Assembly: GCA_021774795.1 (NCBI GenBank) | Contig: JAJFIR010000042.1 | Span: 124,001 to 188,000 of the forward strand | Source: Emcibacteraceae bacterium | Lineage (GTDB): Bacteria; Pseudomonadota; Alphaproteobacteria; Sphingomonadales; Emcibacteraceae | Length of the DNA stretch: 64,000 nucleotides | Direction: 5' to 3' | In this document: positions 33,680-42,749 of the stretch, piece after piece | Numbering within the stretch: the stretch's first letter is position 1 | Layout of the letters: each line of letters starts with the position of its first letter | Translations under genes and position numbers: made by a program | Notes under the pieces: model-generated | Told to the model about the DNA's origin: nothing | The model's database searches: none | What the model saw: only the letters and a program-made list of their open reading frames with translations

Positions 33680-36079
33680 ATGGCATTTAACTTAATTGGT
33701 AAAGACTTTACCCCACACGACGTTCGTCCGAAAGTATTGGGAACCGGTAAATATACCGAAGATTTCCGTAAAGAAGGCATGTGCTACATGAAAATGTTGC
33801 TTTGCCCTATGCCGAGCGCAAACGTAACCAGCTTTGATGCCTCAGAAGCATTAGCGATGCCAGGTGTGCTTGGTATTCTAACGGCAGATGATGTGCCGGC
33901 AGTAGAAGAACCCAGCTATCCCATGCTAACGAATAAACCTCGTCAGCTTGGTATGCCTATCGCCGCTATAGCTGCTGAAACGGAATCAATTGCTGCTGAC
34001 GCTCTCGAAAAAATCAAAGTTGCCTATGAGCCACAACCATTTGTTCTTGATCCATTAGAGAGTTTATATCCCGGTGGTACAAATGCTCTTGAAAGCGGTA
34101 ACGTAACAGGTGGTGGTGAAGGTCCAATTCACACTGTGAAATGGACAGCCCGCGATTTCGCCGAAGCTGGTGATGAAAAATTGCCAATGGGTGCCGCTCC
34201 TGTTGAATGGAATGTTGGTGATGTTGAAACGGCTTTTGCGGAAGCCGCACTTATCATTGATGAACCATTTGTAACAGCAAGTTCCACCCACCAAGCGATG
34301 GAGCCAAGAAGCGTTCTTTCATATTGGGAAAACGGCAAATGCTATATCCACGGCTCGTCACAAAGTCAATCTTGGATGATGCCTGGCCTCGCTCGGATGA
34401 TGGATGTATCTTTGGATAACCTTGTTTATATTGCTGAATATTGTGGCGGTGGCTTTGGTGCTAAAGCATCGCCATATGCTGTGCAAGGTATGACCGCCTT
34501 TATGGCTAAAAAAATCAATCGCCCAGTTATGCTTCGCGTTACACGCGCCGAGGAATATCACCTTGGTGGCACTAGGCCTGGTTTCCAGGGTCAGATCAAA
34601 ATGGGTTTTGACCAAACAGGTAAGATGACTGCTGCTGATCTTTATATTGTTCAATCCGGTGGTCCGAACCGCGGCTCCGGTGACTATTCCGCCGCAGCTG
34701 GTGCAGTTGCTTTGGTCTATACACCAACTAACATGCGCTTCCGTGGCGCGGCAGTTGTAACAAACAAGCCGTGGCACGTGTCACAGCGTGGTCCGGGACA
34801 AAATCAAATTGCCTGTATTATTGAGCCACTTCTTGACCGTGCAGCCAAAGAGCTTGGTATAGACCGTATTGCTATTCGTGACCTTAACGCGCCAGATGCA
34901 GACGTTATATTTACTGACCGTGAAAGTACCGTGACAAGTATGTATCTTAAAGATGCCTTTCAAATGGGTTCTGAGCTTTTTAATTGGGAAGAAAAGAAAA
35001 AACTTAGCGGACAACGCAACGGTACCAAAGTTATTGGTGTTGGCGTTGGCTCTGCCTATCATTCAGCCGGTTCTAACGGCTTTGATGGTTTAATCTCTAT
35101 TCGCCCGGACGGAAAGCTTTATGTTCACTCTGGTGTTGGGAACCTCGGTACATACTCATATGCCGGAACGTCCCGTGCCGCGGCTGAAGTTCTCGGTTGT
35201 TCATGGGAGAATACAGTCGTTCTTAACGGTGATAGCCGTCATGGCCTGCCCTGGACGCTTGCGCAGTTTGGTAGCAACTCAACCTTTACCAATACAAGAA
35301 CAAATTATGCCGCTGGCAATAAAGCAAAAGAAATGCTTCAAAATCTTGCCGCGCAAGAATTTGGTGGCGCAGCTGAGGATTATGATGTTGCGGACGAGAA
35401 AGTTTTCGCCAAAGCGGATAGTGCAAAAGCAATGACCTTTGCAGAAGCCGCTCAAAAAGCAATTGAGCTTGGCGGTGAATGGGACGGCCATGAATATCCG
35501 GACAATCTTAACGACGTAACCAAGGCAGCAATGTCAACCGTTCAAGGCGTAGGTCTTGTAGCAGCCGCAAAAGACGAAATGCCAAAGGAAGGTAGCGTTC
35601 CCGGCATGGCGACTGGATACTGCATGATTGAACTTGATACTGAAACTGGTAAGTTTGAAATTCTTGAATATCATTCTGTAGCCGATTGCGGAACTGTTAT
35701 GCATCCAAAAGGTCTGGAACAACAGCTTCGCGGCGGTGCGGTAATGGGTATTGGTGAAGCGGTTCTTGACCGCATGGTTTATGATCCTCAAAATGGTCTT
35801 TGTGCCACGGTTGGTCTATATCAAACCAAACCACCTACCATCCTGGATGTTCCTAGTCTTATGGAAATGAGTGCGGTAAATAAACCGGACCCACAAAACC
35901 CATTCGGCGTTAAGGGTGTCGGTGAACCAGCCATGGGCTGTGCCGCTTCAGCACTTCTTTCTGCGATAAGTGACGCAACCGGTACATATTTCAACCGTAC
36001 ACCGGTTGATCCAGATATGATCATCAACGCGCTTGCGGGACAGCCGCAATCGTTTAAACCATTACAAGTAAACGTATAA
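33680..36079 (+). CDS. Molybdopterin-binding catalytic subunit (xanthine dehydrogenase family)
   Basis: Large 799-residue subunit that would hold the Mo-cytosine or Mo-pterin cofactor and hydroxylate an aldehyde or N-heterocycle. It starts PHDVRPKVLGTGKYTEDF. QAMEPRSVLSYWENG (about 213-227), YCGGGFGAK (about 253-261) and QRGPGQNQ (about 369-376) are family cofactor loops, and the catalytic Glu is in GVKGVGEPAMG (about 750-760). It has no signal of its own, so it would travel with the Tat-tagged small subunit. Codon use is strongly biased to GGT, CGT and CTT compared with neighbours, which hints at high expression. The actual substrate is not evident. Confidence 0.92.
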   Translation: MAFNLIGKDFTPHDVRPKVLGTGKYTEDFRKEGMCYMKMLLCPMPSANVTSFDASEALAMPGVLGILTADDVPAVEEPSYPMLTNKPRQLGMPIAAIAAETESIAADALEKIKVAYEPQPFVLDPLESLYPGGTNALESGNVTGGGEGPIHTVKWTARDFAEAGDEKLPMGAAPVEWNVGDVETAFAEAALIIDEPFVTASSTHQAMEPRSVLSYWENGKCYIHGSSQSQSWMMPGLARMMDVSLDNLVYIAEYCGGGFGAKASPYAVQGMTAFMAKKINRPVMLRVTRAEEYHLGGTRPGFQGQIKMGFDQTGKMTAADLYIVQSGGPNRGSGDYSAAAGAVALVYTPTNMRFRGAAVVTNKPWHVSQRGPGQNQIACIIEPLLDRAAKELGIDRIAIRDLNAPDADVIFTDRESTVTSMYLKDAFQMGSELFNWEEKKKLSGQRNGTKVIGVGVGSAYHSAGSNGFDGLISIRPDGKLYVHSGVGNLGTYSYAGTSRAAAEVLGCSWENTVVLNGDSRHGLPWTLAQFGSNSTFTNTRTNYAAGNKAKEMLQNLAAQEFGGAAEDYDVADEKVFAKADSAKAMTFAEAAQKAIELGGEWDGHEYPDNLNDVTKAAMSTVQGVGLVAAAKDEMPKEGSVPGMATGYCMIELDTETGKFEILEYHSVADCGTVMHPKGLEQQLRGGAVMGIGEAVLDRMVYDPQNGLCATVGLYQTKPPTILDVPSLMEMSAVNKPDPQNPFGVKGVGEPAMGCAASALLSAISDATGTYFNRTPVDPDMIINALAGQPQSFKPLQVNV

Positions 36080-36094
36080 TAGGAAGGTAAGAAT

Positions 36095-37081
36095 ATGACT
36101 AAAGATATGATGCCGAGCTTTAATCTGTTTCAACCCGCTGACGTTGAGAGTGCTGTGAGCCTTCTTAGTGATGCAGGTGAAAATGGATGGGCAATGGCTG
36201 GAGGCCAGGATAGCTTAGATTGGTTCAAAGACAGAATCAAACGACCAACAACGGTTGTAGACCTTAGTGGGATTACTTCGTTAGTTGGCATTAGCGAAAC
36301 CACTGATGGCGTTGAAATTGGTGCGCTAACCACGCTAACTGATGTTGAGAACAATCCTATTATAAAAGAAAAATATGGTCTTCTTTCAATGGCAGCTAGC
36401 CGTGTAGCGAGCCCGCAAATCAGAAACAAAGGCACTCTTGGTGGCAACATCAGTCAGGATGCCCGTTGCTGGTATTATCGTAGCGGTTTAGATTGTTACC
36501 GCGCTGGCGGCAATACATGTTACGCCGATACACCAGAAGGTATGAATAGAGAACATTGCCTTTTTGGTGCTTCAAGATGTGTTGCTGTTACCCCATCTGA
36601 CACTGCGGTAGCTATTGTTTCACTGGAAGCAAGTATGGTTATACAGGGTCCGAATGGCGAGAGAGTTGTTGCAGCTGAAGATTACTTCATTGGCCCGGCG
36701 ATCGATATTACTCACATGACGGCATTAAAACCGGGCGAAGTCTTGACCGCCATACGCATTCCGGCGAAATGGGCTGGTGCTAAATTTTATTTTGAAAAAG
36801 TAGCCGACCGTAACACATGGGATTTCCCGCTAGTCAACATTGCATCGGCGATACAAATGTCCGGCGATACAATCGAGGATATTCGCCTTACTTGCGGTGC
36901 TGTTGAGTGTGTTCCAAAGCGACTTAATGTTGTCGAGGATATTGTTCGCGGTAGTGCGGCAAACGAAGAAACAGCTGAATTAGGTGCTGGCGCGGCGTCA
37001 CGTGGTGCATCTCCACTTAATTATAACCATTTCAAAATTCCTCTTATGGAAAATCTCGTTAAAAGAGCGATTAGAGGTTAA
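36095..37081 (+). CDS. FAD-binding subunit of the molybdenum hydroxylase
   Basis: 328-residue CoxM/XdhB-type FAD domain, with AMAGGQDSLDWFKDRI (residues 31-46) and KGTLGGNISQDARCWYYR (about 111-128). A cysteine-rich insert follows (CWYY..LDC..GNTC..EHC..SRC, about 124-168). This resembles the extra 4Fe-4S cluster loop of PaoB and of 4-hydroxybenzoyl-CoA reductase, so an additional cluster is possible. The order small-large-FAD differs from PaoABC. It overlaps the next 50-codon ORF by one base (TAATG). Confidence 0.9.
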   Translation: MTKDMMPSFNLFQPADVESAVSLLSDAGENGWAMAGGQDSLDWFKDRIKRPTTVVDLSGITSLVGISETTDGVEIGALTTLTDVENNPIIKEKYGLLSMAASRVASPQIRNKGTLGGNISQDARCWYYRSGLDCYRAGGNTCYADTPEGMNREHCLFGASRCVAVTPSDTAVAIVSLEASMVIQGPNGERVVAAEDYFIGPAIDITHMTALKPGEVLTAIRIPAKWAGAKFYFEKVADRNTWDFPLVNIASAIQMSGDTIEDIRLTCGAVECVPKRLNVVEDIVRGSAANEETAELGAGAASRGASPLNYNHFKIPLMENLVKRAIRG

Positions 37082-37233
37082 TGGAAATTCTTCGTTACAG
37101 CAGGGATATGTATGGCCAGGAAGTATTGGTGGGGGTCTCGTGGGACCTTCTGCCTTTCTTTGCCGGGGCGGCCCTGATTGTGATTGTAGGCCACTTAACA
37201 TTTCGTCTGATCGTTGACGCGAAACAAAAATAG
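37081..37233 (+). CDS. 50-residue single-span membrane protein of the molybdenum hydroxylase operon
   Basis: Short ORF coupled to the FAD subunit through TAATG. The 50 residues start MEILRYSRDMYGQEV, have one hydrophobic helix (about residues 22-41, LLPFFAGAALIVIVGHLTF, including a His) and end in basic LIVDAKQK. The codons are clean, and a terminator follows 20 bases later, so the operon was built to include it. I do not recognise the family. By position it could be a membrane anchor or a small subunit joining the exported enzyme to the cytochrome b. Confidence 0.75.
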   Translation: MEILRYSRDMYGQEVLVGVSWDLLPFFAGAALIVIVGHLTFRLIVDAKQK

Positions 37234-37253
37234 TGATTTTTATATCACGCATT

Positions 37254-37281
37254 AAAAGCCCCCTAATTTTAGGGGGCTTTT
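37254..37281 (+). terminator. Rho-independent terminator of the molybdenum hydroxylase operon
   Basis: AAAAGCCCCCTAA (37254-37266) pairs perfectly with TTAGGGGGCTTTT (37269-37281) and is followed by more T residues. It is GC-rich in the middle with a strong U-tract, and lies 20 bases after the 50-codon ORF. Confidence 0.9.
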
Positions 37282-37338
37282 TTACGATTACGCACAACTC
37301 AATTGCAATCATATAAATGATTAGATAACATCGCATCT

Positions 37339-38487
37339 ATGATACCATATGGAAAACAAGATATTAACCAGGAAGACATTGATGCCGTCATCGATGTGCT
37401 ACGATCGGATTTTATCACGCAAGGTCCAAAAATACCTGCTTTTGAGAAGTCATTATCGGATTATACGGGGGCAAAATATGCATGTGCTGTCAACAGTGGA
37501 ACATCCGCCCTTCATATAGCCTGCCACGCTCTAGGGGTAAGTAAGGGTGATTTGGTCTGGACGTCCCCGGTTACATTCGTTGCATCTTCAAACTGCGCAC
37601 TTTATTGTGGCGGTGATGTCGATTTTGTTGATATTGATAAGACAACATATAATATTTCAGTCGCGGCGCTTGAAGAAAAGTTAATTAAAGCAAAACAAGA
37701 AAACAAACTGCCCAAAGTTGTCATACCGGTTCATTTATGTGGGCAATCTTGTGATATGGAAGCTATCGCAAAGCTTGCAAAAGAATATAATTTCAGAGTG
37801 ATCGAGGATGCCTCCCATGCTGTAGGGGGCAAATATCAAAATGAACCCATTGGGAACTGTAGATATTCGGACATTACCGTATTCAGCTTTCATCCAGTTA
37901 AAATCATTACCACTGCGGAAGGTGGTATGACTATGACGAATAATGAAAAACTAGCTGAAAAATTAAATTTGGCCCGCAGTCACGGTATCACACGTGATGA
38001 AAGTCTTATGACCGAAACAAGTCATGGACCTTGGTATTATCAGCAAATTGATTTAGGTTTCAATTACCGCCTCACCGATATTCAGGCAGCACTGGGTATC
38101 AAGCAGATGAAGCGTATCGACGAATTTGTCAAAATTCGCAACAGCTTGGCAAATCGATATGATGACCTTCTCAAGGATTTACCTATACGGACACCACTAC
38201 AACCATCTTACTGTTATTCAGCACGTCATTTATATGTTATCCGGCTTAAAGATCAAAATAACCATAAAGCCATATTTGAAAAAATGCGCGATATGGGAAT
38301 TGGCGTAAATCTTCATTATATTCCTGTCCACTTGCAACCTTATTATCAAGGTTTGGGTCATAAAATGGGTGATTACCCCGTAGCAGAAGAATATTATACA
38401 TCGGCCATAAGCCTTCCTCTATACACCCTATTAACACACGCTCAACAAGACGAAGTTGTTGCTGCATTAAAATCTGCTCTCGCTTAA
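37339..38487 (+). CDS. pseC: UDP-4-amino-4,6-dideoxy-N-acetyl-altrosamine transaminase (PseC)
   Basis: PLP-dependent sugar aminotransferase (DegT/DnrJ/EryC1 family), 382 residues, in the pseudaminic acid pathway. It opens IPYGKQDINQEDIDAVIDVL (typical of PseC). It contains CAVNSGTSALHIAC (about 50-63), VIEDASHAVGGKY (about 154-166, PLP-binding Asp) and SFHPVKIITTAEGG (about 182-195, with the PLP Lys in HPVK). Closely related aminotransferases for other dideoxy sugars cannot be excluded. No pseB, pseH, pseI or flagellar genes are near, so it stands alone here. Confidence 0.85.
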   Translation: MIPYGKQDINQEDIDAVIDVLRSDFITQGPKIPAFEKSLSDYTGAKYACAVNSGTSALHIACHALGVSKGDLVWTSPVTFVASSNCALYCGGDVDFVDIDKTTYNISVAALEEKLIKAKQENKLPKVVIPVHLCGQSCDMEAIAKLAKEYNFRVIEDASHAVGGKYQNEPIGNCRYSDITVFSFHPVKIITTAEGGMTMTNNEKLAEKLNLARSHGITRDESLMTETSHGPWYYQQIDLGFNYRLTDIQAALGIKQMKRIDEFVKIRNSLANRYDDLLKDLPIRTPLQPSYCYSARHLYVIRLKDQNNHKAIFEKMRDMGIGVNLHYIPVHLQPYYQGLGHKMGDYPVAEEYYTSAISLPLYTLLTHAQQDEVVAALKSALA

Positions 38488-38510
38488 TTACCTGTTAATT
38501 TTTCCTATAC

Positions 38511-38524
38511 AAATCAGCTGATTT
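38511..38524. promoter_or_regulatory. Perfect palindrome after pseC
   Basis: AAATCAGCTGATTT is a perfect 14-base palindrome in the 79-base gap between pseC and the BNR-protein gene. It has no loop, so it looks more like a protein-binding site than a terminator. The regulator is unknown. Confidence 0.3.
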
Positions 38525-38566
38525 AAGGCACTTTATTAAATTAAAAAATTAATAAGGGGAACAAAA

Positions 38567-41500
38567 ATGCGTCTCACAGCATCCGTCAAAATCATCTTCT
38601 CTCTCGTTCTAAGCTTACTGTACAATCAGATATTATTCATTTCAACTAGTGTCGCTACCGACACTGTCAGCCCATCATTGTTTGAAAGTAAAGAATGGCG
38701 CCTTATCGGGCCATTTCGTGGTGGGCGAGTGCTCACGGTAACTGGCGTAAAAGGTGATCCTCTTACATATTATATGGGTGCCGCAGGCGGCGGTGTCTGG
38801 AAAACAGAAAATGGTGGAACAACATGGGAAAACAAATCCGATAAAGATTTCAATGTCGGTACCATAGGGGCTATTGCCGTTTCACAATCTGATCCTAACG
38901 TGGTTTATGTTGGAACCGGAGAAGCCCCTATCCGTGGTGTCACAACAAGCCACGGGGACGGCGTTTATAAATCTACTGATGCTGGTGAAACCTGGACGCA
39001 TATCGGTTTACCAAAAGCTGGCCAAATATCAAAAGTCCAAATTCATCCTACCAATCCCGACACCGCCTATGTCGCTGTGCAAGGAAATATATGGGGTCCA
39101 ACTGAAGAACGGGGTATATACCGTACTAAAGACGGCGGTTTGACGTGGGAACAAGTATTAAAAGTGAATGACCGCACTGGTGGTGGCGATCTTTCAATGG
39201 ACCCTACCAATCCACGAATATTATATGCAGCGATGTGGCAACATGGCCGCACACCCTGGTATATCGAATCCGGTGGACCCGACGGCGGCATATTTAAAAC
39301 CACCGATGGCGGCGATAATTGGGAAAAGTTATCGGGCGGTCTTCCTGAAATGATTGGTAAAGTTGGCGTTGATGTATCTGCAAGCAATCCAAAAAGAATT
39401 TACGCCGTTGTCGAAGGCGACATGTATTCAGAAGACGGCGGTGTTTACCGTAGTGACGATGGCGGCAAATCATGGAACAATGTCAGCAGTGGCCGCCTTA
39501 CCCACACACGTGCGTGGTATTATAATCATATAACCGCCGATCCCGTGGACGAAGATACAGTTTACGTGATGAACGTACCCTTTTTAAAATCAATAGACGC
39601 AGGGAAAACATGGGCAATTATTAGCCTTCCTCATGGTGACACACACGATACCTGGATTAATCCTACCAATAATAAGAATATGATAAATGCAAATGACGGT
39701 GGAGCAACGGTTACATACGACGGCGGTAAAACATGGTCGAGCATAATGAACCAGCCAACCGCACAGTTTTACCGGGTCGCAACCGATAATATGATGCCAT
39801 ATCGAATTTATGGCGGCCAGCAGGACAATTCGACTGTCGCCATTACTTCTGAATCATTTTCCAGCGGCATCGGTGTAGATGATTACTATGCGGTCGGCGG
39901 CGGTGAAAGTGCACATATCGCATTTGATGAAAATAACCCTCGACTTGTTTATGCCTCCACTATTAACGGTACATTGACCGAGGTTGACACGGAAAACTGG
40001 CGCAGAAGACCCATTAAGCCTTACCCGGAATATGTTTATGGGATGGAATCCAAAAACTTAAAATATAGAACCAATTGGAACGCACCAGTGGCGTCATCCC
40101 CCCATGATCCGAGCATTATCTATTACGGAACTGATAAAATATTGAGAAGTTCTGACCGCGGTGTAACCTGGACCGAAATAAGTCCCGACCTCACCCGTAA
40201 CGATAAAAGCAAGCAGGGATTAAATGGTGGGCCACTTACGGCGGAAAATGTAGGAGCAGAATTTTATGGTACTGTGTTTTACATTGTTGAATCGGCGCAT
40301 GAAGAAGGCGTTATCTGGTCCGGAAGTGATGACGGGTTGATTCAACTAACCCGTGATAATGGTCAGACATGGCAAAATGTTACGCCAAGAGGATTACCGG
40401 AAGCACAGATTAATGCCATTGAAGTCAGCCCGCACGATCCGGCAACGGTTTATGTTGCGGTCGCTGGCTACAAAATGAACGATTTTTCACCTTATATTTA
40501 CAAAACAGAAAATTATGGTGAAAGTTGGAGCCGTTTGGACGGTGACATTGATGAAAATACCTTTGTTCGCGTTGTTCGCGAAGACCAAAATAAACAAGGC
40601 GTGCTTTACGCAGGTACAGAGGCAGGTATGCTGGTCTCATTTGACGATGGTGATAACTGGCAAAGTTTAAAACTGAATATGCCGCCCGTCCCGATAACTG
40701 ACCTGACAATTCGTCAGGGGGATCTTGTCGCCGCAACTCAAGGGCGTGGTTTCTATATCATTGATGATATTGCTATATTTAGCCAATTATCTGATGAACT
40801 GGCTGAAAAACCAATACATGTTTTTGCACCTAGCGCAACACATATGATAAGAGGACGGCGTACCGCTAGACAGTTTGAAGGCGCCAATCCCCCGAACGGC
40901 GTTATTTTATCCTACCATATCGCTGATGAACATGAAGGCCCTCTTACCATTGATATTTTTGATGCAAACGGCAATGGTGTTCGTAACTATTCGAGCGAAG
41001 CAAGCGATCATGATCGATGTGTGATTGGTAATATGTCGCCAAGGCGAAAAAAAACCATTAATTACCCTTCTAAAAAGAAAGGAATGAACCTCTGGAATTG
41101 GGATATGCAACGCAATGGCATCACATGTATCGAAGACATCAGGCTTTTCGTAGGATTTAACGGCGCAACAGTTATGCCGGGTAAATACCATGCCCGTATT
41201 TCCATTGGCGAAGTCGAAGAAATGGTGGAATTTGAACTTCTCCCTGATCCGCGCGTTGATGCTACCGCACAAGAATACGCATTTTTGGAAAGTAAAATTT
41301 CGGAAGGTACCAATTTGATGAATGAAATCTTAGGTGATCTCGATAATATTCGAAAAGCAAGACGACAAGTCAGGTCGTTAATGACTGATTATGGCGGTGA
41401 TATTAGCCTGATCGACAATGGTCAACAAGCTATAGACAAGATCGGCGATTGGGAAAAGAAAGTCACTCAAGTATATTTTCAGGTGCTTGAAGATGAAGAT

Positions 41501-41719
41501 GCATGGCCAAGCATGATTGATGTGCAAGTAAAGCACGTTGTTGATGTAATGGATGGTGCCGGTGCACCCGTTGCTGCTGGCGCGCTACAAAGGCTCGAAG
41601 ATTTGAAAATTCAATGGACTTCATTAAAATCTGAGTTGGAAGCAATCAAGTCTAGCAATATTGCAACGATAAATAATTGGGCAGATCAAAACGATGTTAA
41701 ACATGTTACCTCGCAATAG
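38567..41719 (+). CDS. Large secreted BNR/Asp-box beta-propeller protein (VPS10/sortilin-like)
   Basis: 1050-residue exported protein: signal sequence (about 1-31), then two seven- to ten-bladed propellers rich in Asp-box repeats of the form S/T-x-D-x-G-x-T-W (TENGGTTWENKS, TDAGETWTHIG, TKDGGLTWEQVL, TTDGGDNWEKL, SDDGGKSWNNV, TYDGGKTWSSI, TRDNGQTWQNV, near residues 80-620). A C-terminal helical region (about 900-1050) completes it. Proteins of this build are often annotated as glycosyl hydrolases, but I see no sialidase catalytic set, so binding or structural roles are equally likely. A strong AAGGGGAAC ribosome site precedes it. Its end overlaps the next gene by 26 bases. Confidence 0.82.
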   Translation: MRLTASVKIIFSLVLSLLYNQILFISTSVATDTVSPSLFESKEWRLIGPFRGGRVLTVTGVKGDPLTYYMGAAGGGVWKTENGGTTWENKSDKDFNVGTIGAIAVSQSDPNVVYVGTGEAPIRGVTTSHGDGVYKSTDAGETWTHIGLPKAGQISKVQIHPTNPDTAYVAVQGNIWGPTEERGIYRTKDGGLTWEQVLKVNDRTGGGDLSMDPTNPRILYAAMWQHGRTPWYIESGGPDGGIFKTTDGGDNWEKLSGGLPEMIGKVGVDVSASNPKRIYAVVEGDMYSEDGGVYRSDDGGKSWNNVSSGRLTHTRAWYYNHITADPVDEDTVYVMNVPFLKSIDAGKTWAIISLPHGDTHDTWINPTNNKNMINANDGGATVTYDGGKTWSSIMNQPTAQFYRVATDNMMPYRIYGGQQDNSTVAITSESFSSGIGVDDYYAVGGGESAHIAFDENNPRLVYASTINGTLTEVDTENWRRRPIKPYPEYVYGMESKNLKYRTNWNAPVASSPHDPSIIYYGTDKILRSSDRGVTWTEISPDLTRNDKSKQGLNGGPLTAENVGAEFYGTVFYIVESAHEEGVIWSGSDDGLIQLTRDNGQTWQNVTPRGLPEAQINAIEVSPHDPATVYVAVAGYKMNDFSPYIYKTENYGESWSRLDGDIDENTFVRVVREDQNKQGVLYAGTEAGMLVSFDDGDNWQSLKLNMPPVPITDLTIRQGDLVAATQGRGFYIIDDIAIFSQLSDELAEKPIHVFAPSATHMIRGRRTARQFEGANPPNGVILSYHIADEHEGPLTIDIFDANGNGVRNYSSEASDHDRCVIGNMSPRRKKTINYPSKKKGMNLWNWDMQRNGITCIEDIRLFVGFNGATVMPGKYHARISIGEVEEMVEFELLPDPRVDATAQEYAFLESKISEGTNLMNEILGDLDNIRKARRQVRSLMTDYGGDISLIDNGQQAIDKIGDWEKKVTQVYFQVLEDEDAWPSMIDVQVKHVVDVMDGAGAPVAAGALQRLEDLKIQWTSLKSELEAIKSSNIATINNWADQNDVKHVTSQ

Positions 41720-42635
41720 AATTGTTCGTGCATTACTCGTTATTTTTATTGTTGCTTATGCCAACGCCAAGGCGGCTGACATTAAAATCGGCCGATTTGC
41801 AACAACACCTGATGGCGGTTGGAATGCCAACGCCTACTGGCTAGAAAGCGATGAAGGCATCGTTCTTATCGACGCATTATTGCTCATAGAAGACGCCAAA
41901 CTTTGGGCAACGATGTTAAAATCGCTAAATAAACCCGTAAAGGGACTTATTATTACTCATTATCATCATGACCATACCGGTGGCATAAACACGCTTTTGA
42001 ATGAACTTGGTCCCTTCCCCGTTTATAGCAGCAAAGGAACGACCGATACTCACGAAGCATCAAACAAATTTTCTTACGGCTTTACCACAAGTAAATACGG
42101 TGACAGATTTGATACAACATTGGTAAAACCTGATCATCCGATTGTTGGGAAAGAAGAAATTGAACTTGCGGGTATAAAATTGATCATTGAGGATATAGGC
42201 CCAGGCGAAAGCATGAATGCCACCGTTATTTATCAACCGGAATTGAAAGCACTATTTTCCGGCGATGCGACAGTTCATCATACCATCACCTATACGACTG
42301 AAAACCGTTCGATGGAAATGCTACACCAACTTAGGCATCTTAAAGAAGCTTACAATGAAGTTGATCTTATTTATTCGGGGCACGGCGACCCTGCGCCGTT
42401 AGCCCATATTGATCTACAAATCGATTATATAGAGTTTTCCCAAAATCTCGCGAAGGAAATAATAGCAAAAGAGGTTTATAAAGACCCCAAAACTGGCAAC
42501 ATTAACAGAGAAATAATCGATAAATATTCATTCTTCATTATGGATAATTTCAAGGTTTTAACCGCTTATGGTTTTCCACAACTTCAAATGACGGCGCAAA
42601 ATTTAATCGGTATAATACAGGAATTTGAAAAGTAA
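41694..42635 (+). CDS. Exported metallo-beta-lactamase-fold hydrolase
   Basis: 313 residues with a signal peptide (hydrophobic about 9-24, ending ANAKAA). The zinc motif THYHHDHTGG is at about 88-97; further ligands are in FSGDATVHHT (about 187-196) and YSGHGDPAP (about 224-232). This is the MBL fold, which includes esterases, thiolesterases and quinoprotein-relay enzymes; it is not evidence for beta-lactam resistance. It starts inside the preceding gene (overlap of 26 bases); a second ATG at 41703 is also possible. The overlap implies co-expression with the propeller protein. Confidence 0.82.
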   Translation: MLNMLPRNRIVRALLVIFIVAYANAKAADIKIGRFATTPDGGWNANAYWLESDEGIVLIDALLLIEDAKLWATMLKSLNKPVKGLIITHYHHDHTGGINTLLNELGPFPVYSSKGTTDTHEASNKFSYGFTTSKYGDRFDTTLVKPDHPIVGKEEIELAGIKLIIEDIGPGESMNATVIYQPELKALFSGDATVHHTITYTTENRSMEMLHQLRHLKEAYNEVDLIYSGHGDPAPLAHIDLQIDYIEFSQNLAKEIIAKEVYKDPKTGNINREIIDKYSFFIMDNFKVLTAYGFPQLQMTAQNLIGIIQEFEK

Positions 42636-42749
42636 GGGTGCAGTATCAAACATAAAAAATGCAAATAAAATCAATAAAGTAATCATTTTTTTACTAAAAT
42701 TTCGTAAGGGTAGTAAAATATATTAATTATCCCTTGGGAAGAAATATTA

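Noticed and set aside
34358-34777. 139-codon minus-strand ORF inside the molybdenum hydroxylase gene
   Set aside because: Shadow frame of the strongly codon-biased Moco subunit; the composition is unlike a protein.
41694-42635. Beta-lactamase conferring antibiotic resistance
   Set aside because: Only the generic metallo-beta-lactamase fold motif is seen; the overlap with a propeller gene does not suggest a resistance gene.
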